The notes below the pieces were generated by a model. The model had not been told where the DNA came from. It made no database searches and worked only from the letters and a program-made list of their open reading frames with translations. Below are positions 62,990 through 64,000 of a DNA stretch of 64,000 nt, in pieces (position 1 is the first letter of the stretch; each line of letters opens with the position of its first letter). Location: positions 248,001-312,000 of the forward strand of contig CANMCO010000003.1 of assembly GCA_947496355.1 (NCBI GenBank). The letters are read 5' to 3'. This stretch comes from an uncultured Aquimarina sp. Lineage in GTDB: Bacteria; Bacteroidota; Bacteroidia; Flavobacteriales; Flavobacteriaceae. The position numbers and the translations under genes are program-made.

Positions 62990-63448
62990 ATGAATAGAAT
63001 TGCCCCATTTGTAACGATGATGTGTTTTCTTGTTTTTAGTAATTTCACAATTGCTCAGGATTGGATGTACGACTTTGAAAAGGCTAAAATAATAGCTAAA
63101 GAAAAAAATCAAAATATTATACTATTTTTTACAGGATCGGATTGGTGTTCTCCTTGTATCAAATTAGAAAGGAATGTGTTTTCTGATGAAGAGTTTAGGA
63201 AATTCGCCGATCAAAAATTTGTTTGGGTGAAGGCAGATTTTCCGAAAAGGAAGAAAAATAGTCTTTCAGAAGTACAGAAGAAGAAAAATGAAACCTTAGC
63301 GGATAAATATAATAGGAAGTGGGTGTTTCCGGTTATTTTGGTGTTGGATAAAGAAGGTGAAGTATTGGGTGTAACAGGATACAGAAGAGATTTGAAGGCT
63401 GCGGGTTACATTTCCTTACTTACCACTTTTGATTCTTTTGGAAAATAG
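62990..63448 (+). CDS. Secreted thioredoxin-fold protein
   Basis: The 152-residue protein has a signal peptide (1-22, MNRIAPFVTMMCFLVFSNFTIA) and a thioredoxin-like domain with the redox pair in GSDWCSPCIKLERNVFSDEEF and the cis-proline strand KWVFPVILVLDKEGEVLG. It resembles the periplasmic thioredoxin/DUF255-type proteins of Bacteroidota, probably a thiol reductase. It separates the STAS-like gene from the rnz remnant and may have been inserted there. Confidence 0.88.
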   Translation: MNRIAPFVTMMCFLVFSNFTIAQDWMYDFEKAKIIAKEKNQNIILFFTGSDWCSPCIKLERNVFSDEEFRKFADQKFVWVKADFPKRKKNSLSEVQKKKNETLADKYNRKWVFPVILVLDKEGEVLGVTGYRRDLKAAGYISLLTTFDSFGK

Positions 63449-63510
63449 ATTGCTTTATAAGTGCTATTGAGGTATATTAAAAACCTTATTAATTAATAGG
63501 AAGAATAATT

Positions 63511-63612
63511 TTGAAACTTACAATTTTAGGTTGCTATTCTGCAACACCATTCGTATTTACTAATCCTACTTCTCAGGTTTTGTTGAACGGAGGGTGGAGA
63601 GAAAATTGTTGA
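63511..63612 (+). pseudogene. rnz: 5' remnant of ribonuclease Z
   Basis: From a TTG at 63511 the frame reads KLTILGCYSATPFVFTNPTS then QVL and, after nine unrelated residues, a TGA at 63610. The start KLTILGCYxATPxxxTNPTSQVL is characteristic of flavobacterial ribonuclease Z (tRNA 3' processing, metallo-beta-lactamase fold). The HxHxDH zinc motif and everything downstream are missing. The position, after pyrR-pyrB-STAS-like, is where rnz normally lies. I infer deletion or decay; a functional copy would have to be elsewhere. Confidence 0.7.
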
Positions 63613-63781
63613 ATTACCAAATTTGATATTACTACCTAGTTATTTTAAAGGTCATGTTTCGGAATTAGAAAAAACATGATGTAACAAAAAAAGTAGTTTT
63701 TTATTTTTGAAATTAACTAGATTCCTAGTAAAAACATTACTTCGAAAAATTTAATGAATGATTGAAATGGGATGACTAATT
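63613..63781. other. Non-coding sequence, possibly decayed, after the rnz remnant
   Basis: No gene of normal length. A short open stretch in another frame (63587-63676) would read ELPNLILLPSYFKGHVSELE plus a few residues; it looks like real protein sequence but matches nothing I recognise. The sequence could be the relic of a second gene. Confidence 0.4.
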
Positions 63782-64000
63782 TCATTCATTGACAATCGAA
63801 ATTTTAAGAGTATTTATCGAATACCTCCCTGCAGAAAAAGTTAGAGAATCCAAAGCAGATTGGTATTCTTCAGAGTCGACCAAAATACCATTATTTTGTT
63901 CATCAGTAGTGGTGATTGAATAACTACTTATTTTTAATTTTTTTTCCTGACCATTATTTACAATAACTGAAACTTCTTTTGTTTTTGCACTATAATTTGA
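63782..64000 (-). CDS. C-terminal end of an unknown protein (partial)
   Basis: The minus strand is open from the right edge to a TGA at 63782-63784, giving 72 residues that end ISIVNE. The segment (EVSVIVNNGQEKKLKISSYS, YQSALDSLTFSAGRYSI) alternates strand-like stretches, as in secreted or periplasmic proteins. The gene continues beyond the window, so no function can be proposed. Confidence 0.55.
   Translation of the reverse strand, partial: SNYSAKTKEVSVIVNNGQEKKLKISSYSITTTDEQNNGILVDSEEYQSALDSLTFSAGRYSINTLKISIVNE

Noticed and set aside
1..64000. CRISPR arrays, tRNA or rRNA genes, insertion sequences, prophage genes
   Set aside because: None were recognised: no regularly spaced repeats, no transposase or integrase motifs, and no cloverleaf or rRNA-like segments were found by reading.

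Overview
The window is about 64 kb of AT-rich chromosome from a member of the Bacteroidota, almost certainly a marine Flavobacteriaceae (Aquimarina or a close relative is my inference). The grounds are promoters of the Bacteroidetes type (TTG, about 19-20 bp, TAnnTTTG), proteins with type IX secretion (T9SS) sorting domains, a PorX regulator, PorP/SprF, a fused LpxC/FabZ, and a fused alpha/beta 2-oxoacid dehydrogenase E1. No rRNA, tRNA, CRISPR array, insertion sequence or prophage was seen. Most of the window is core metabolism with small accessory islands.

Layout. 1-1.7 kb: the 3' end of menB, then two small membrane proteins that share an N-terminal module, one ending in a SPOR-like domain. 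1.7-10.8 kb (minus strand): fused E1, an outer-membrane protein with a degenerate M1-peptidase domain, a LOG-family protein and uvrA. 11-13.3 kb: a secreted metzincin protease with chitin-binding modules and a T9SS tail. 13.4-16.6 kb: an unknown membrane-anchored protein, aroB and proline dehydrogenase. 16.7-20.3 kb: a MocR/PdxR-type regulator diverging from an acetyltransferase / flavin-split-barrel / DUF1272 / acetyltransferase cassette, with a paired direct repeat as candidate operator. 20.3-24.2 kb (minus): DUF4258, alanine dehydrogenase, tsaE and porX. 24.3-30.8 kb: an HD hydrolase, then lipid A genes lpxD-lpxC/fabZ-lpxA, efp, a second LpxD-like acyltransferase and an NTF2-like protein. 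30.9-38.7 kb: sucD, an M16 lipoprotein peptidase, fabG, a VWA-like membrane protein and a prohibitin. 39-43.1 kb: a very large T9SS-exported beta-propeller/Fn3/MAM/CBM protein. 43.3-44.7 kb (minus): an OmpA-family protein and an HHH protein.

44.9-53.0 kb holds a complete histidine operon, hisG-D-C-B-H-[four-helix-bundle gene]-A-[csaA-like gene]-F-IE. It is preceded by what reads as a classical ribosome-mediated attenuator: a 17-codon leader peptide with five consecutive His codons, an intrinsic terminator, and a mutually exclusive antiterminator pairing. This is the strongest regulatory find in the window. 53-58.9 kb: a T9SS type B protein / PorP-SprF / PD40-OmpA triad typical of gliding or surface adhesin systems. 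59-60.9 kb: rpsA. 61.1-62.9 kb: pyrR, pyrB and a small protein, then a thioredoxin-fold protein and what appears to be a 5' remnant of ribonuclease Z, so this corner may be decaying. The right edge cuts a minus-strand gene.

No clearly new multi-gene system (defence, mobile or biosynthetic) is visible. The items most worth testing are the his attenuator, the rnz remnant, the MocR operator and its cassette, and the catalytically degenerate M1-barrel protein.
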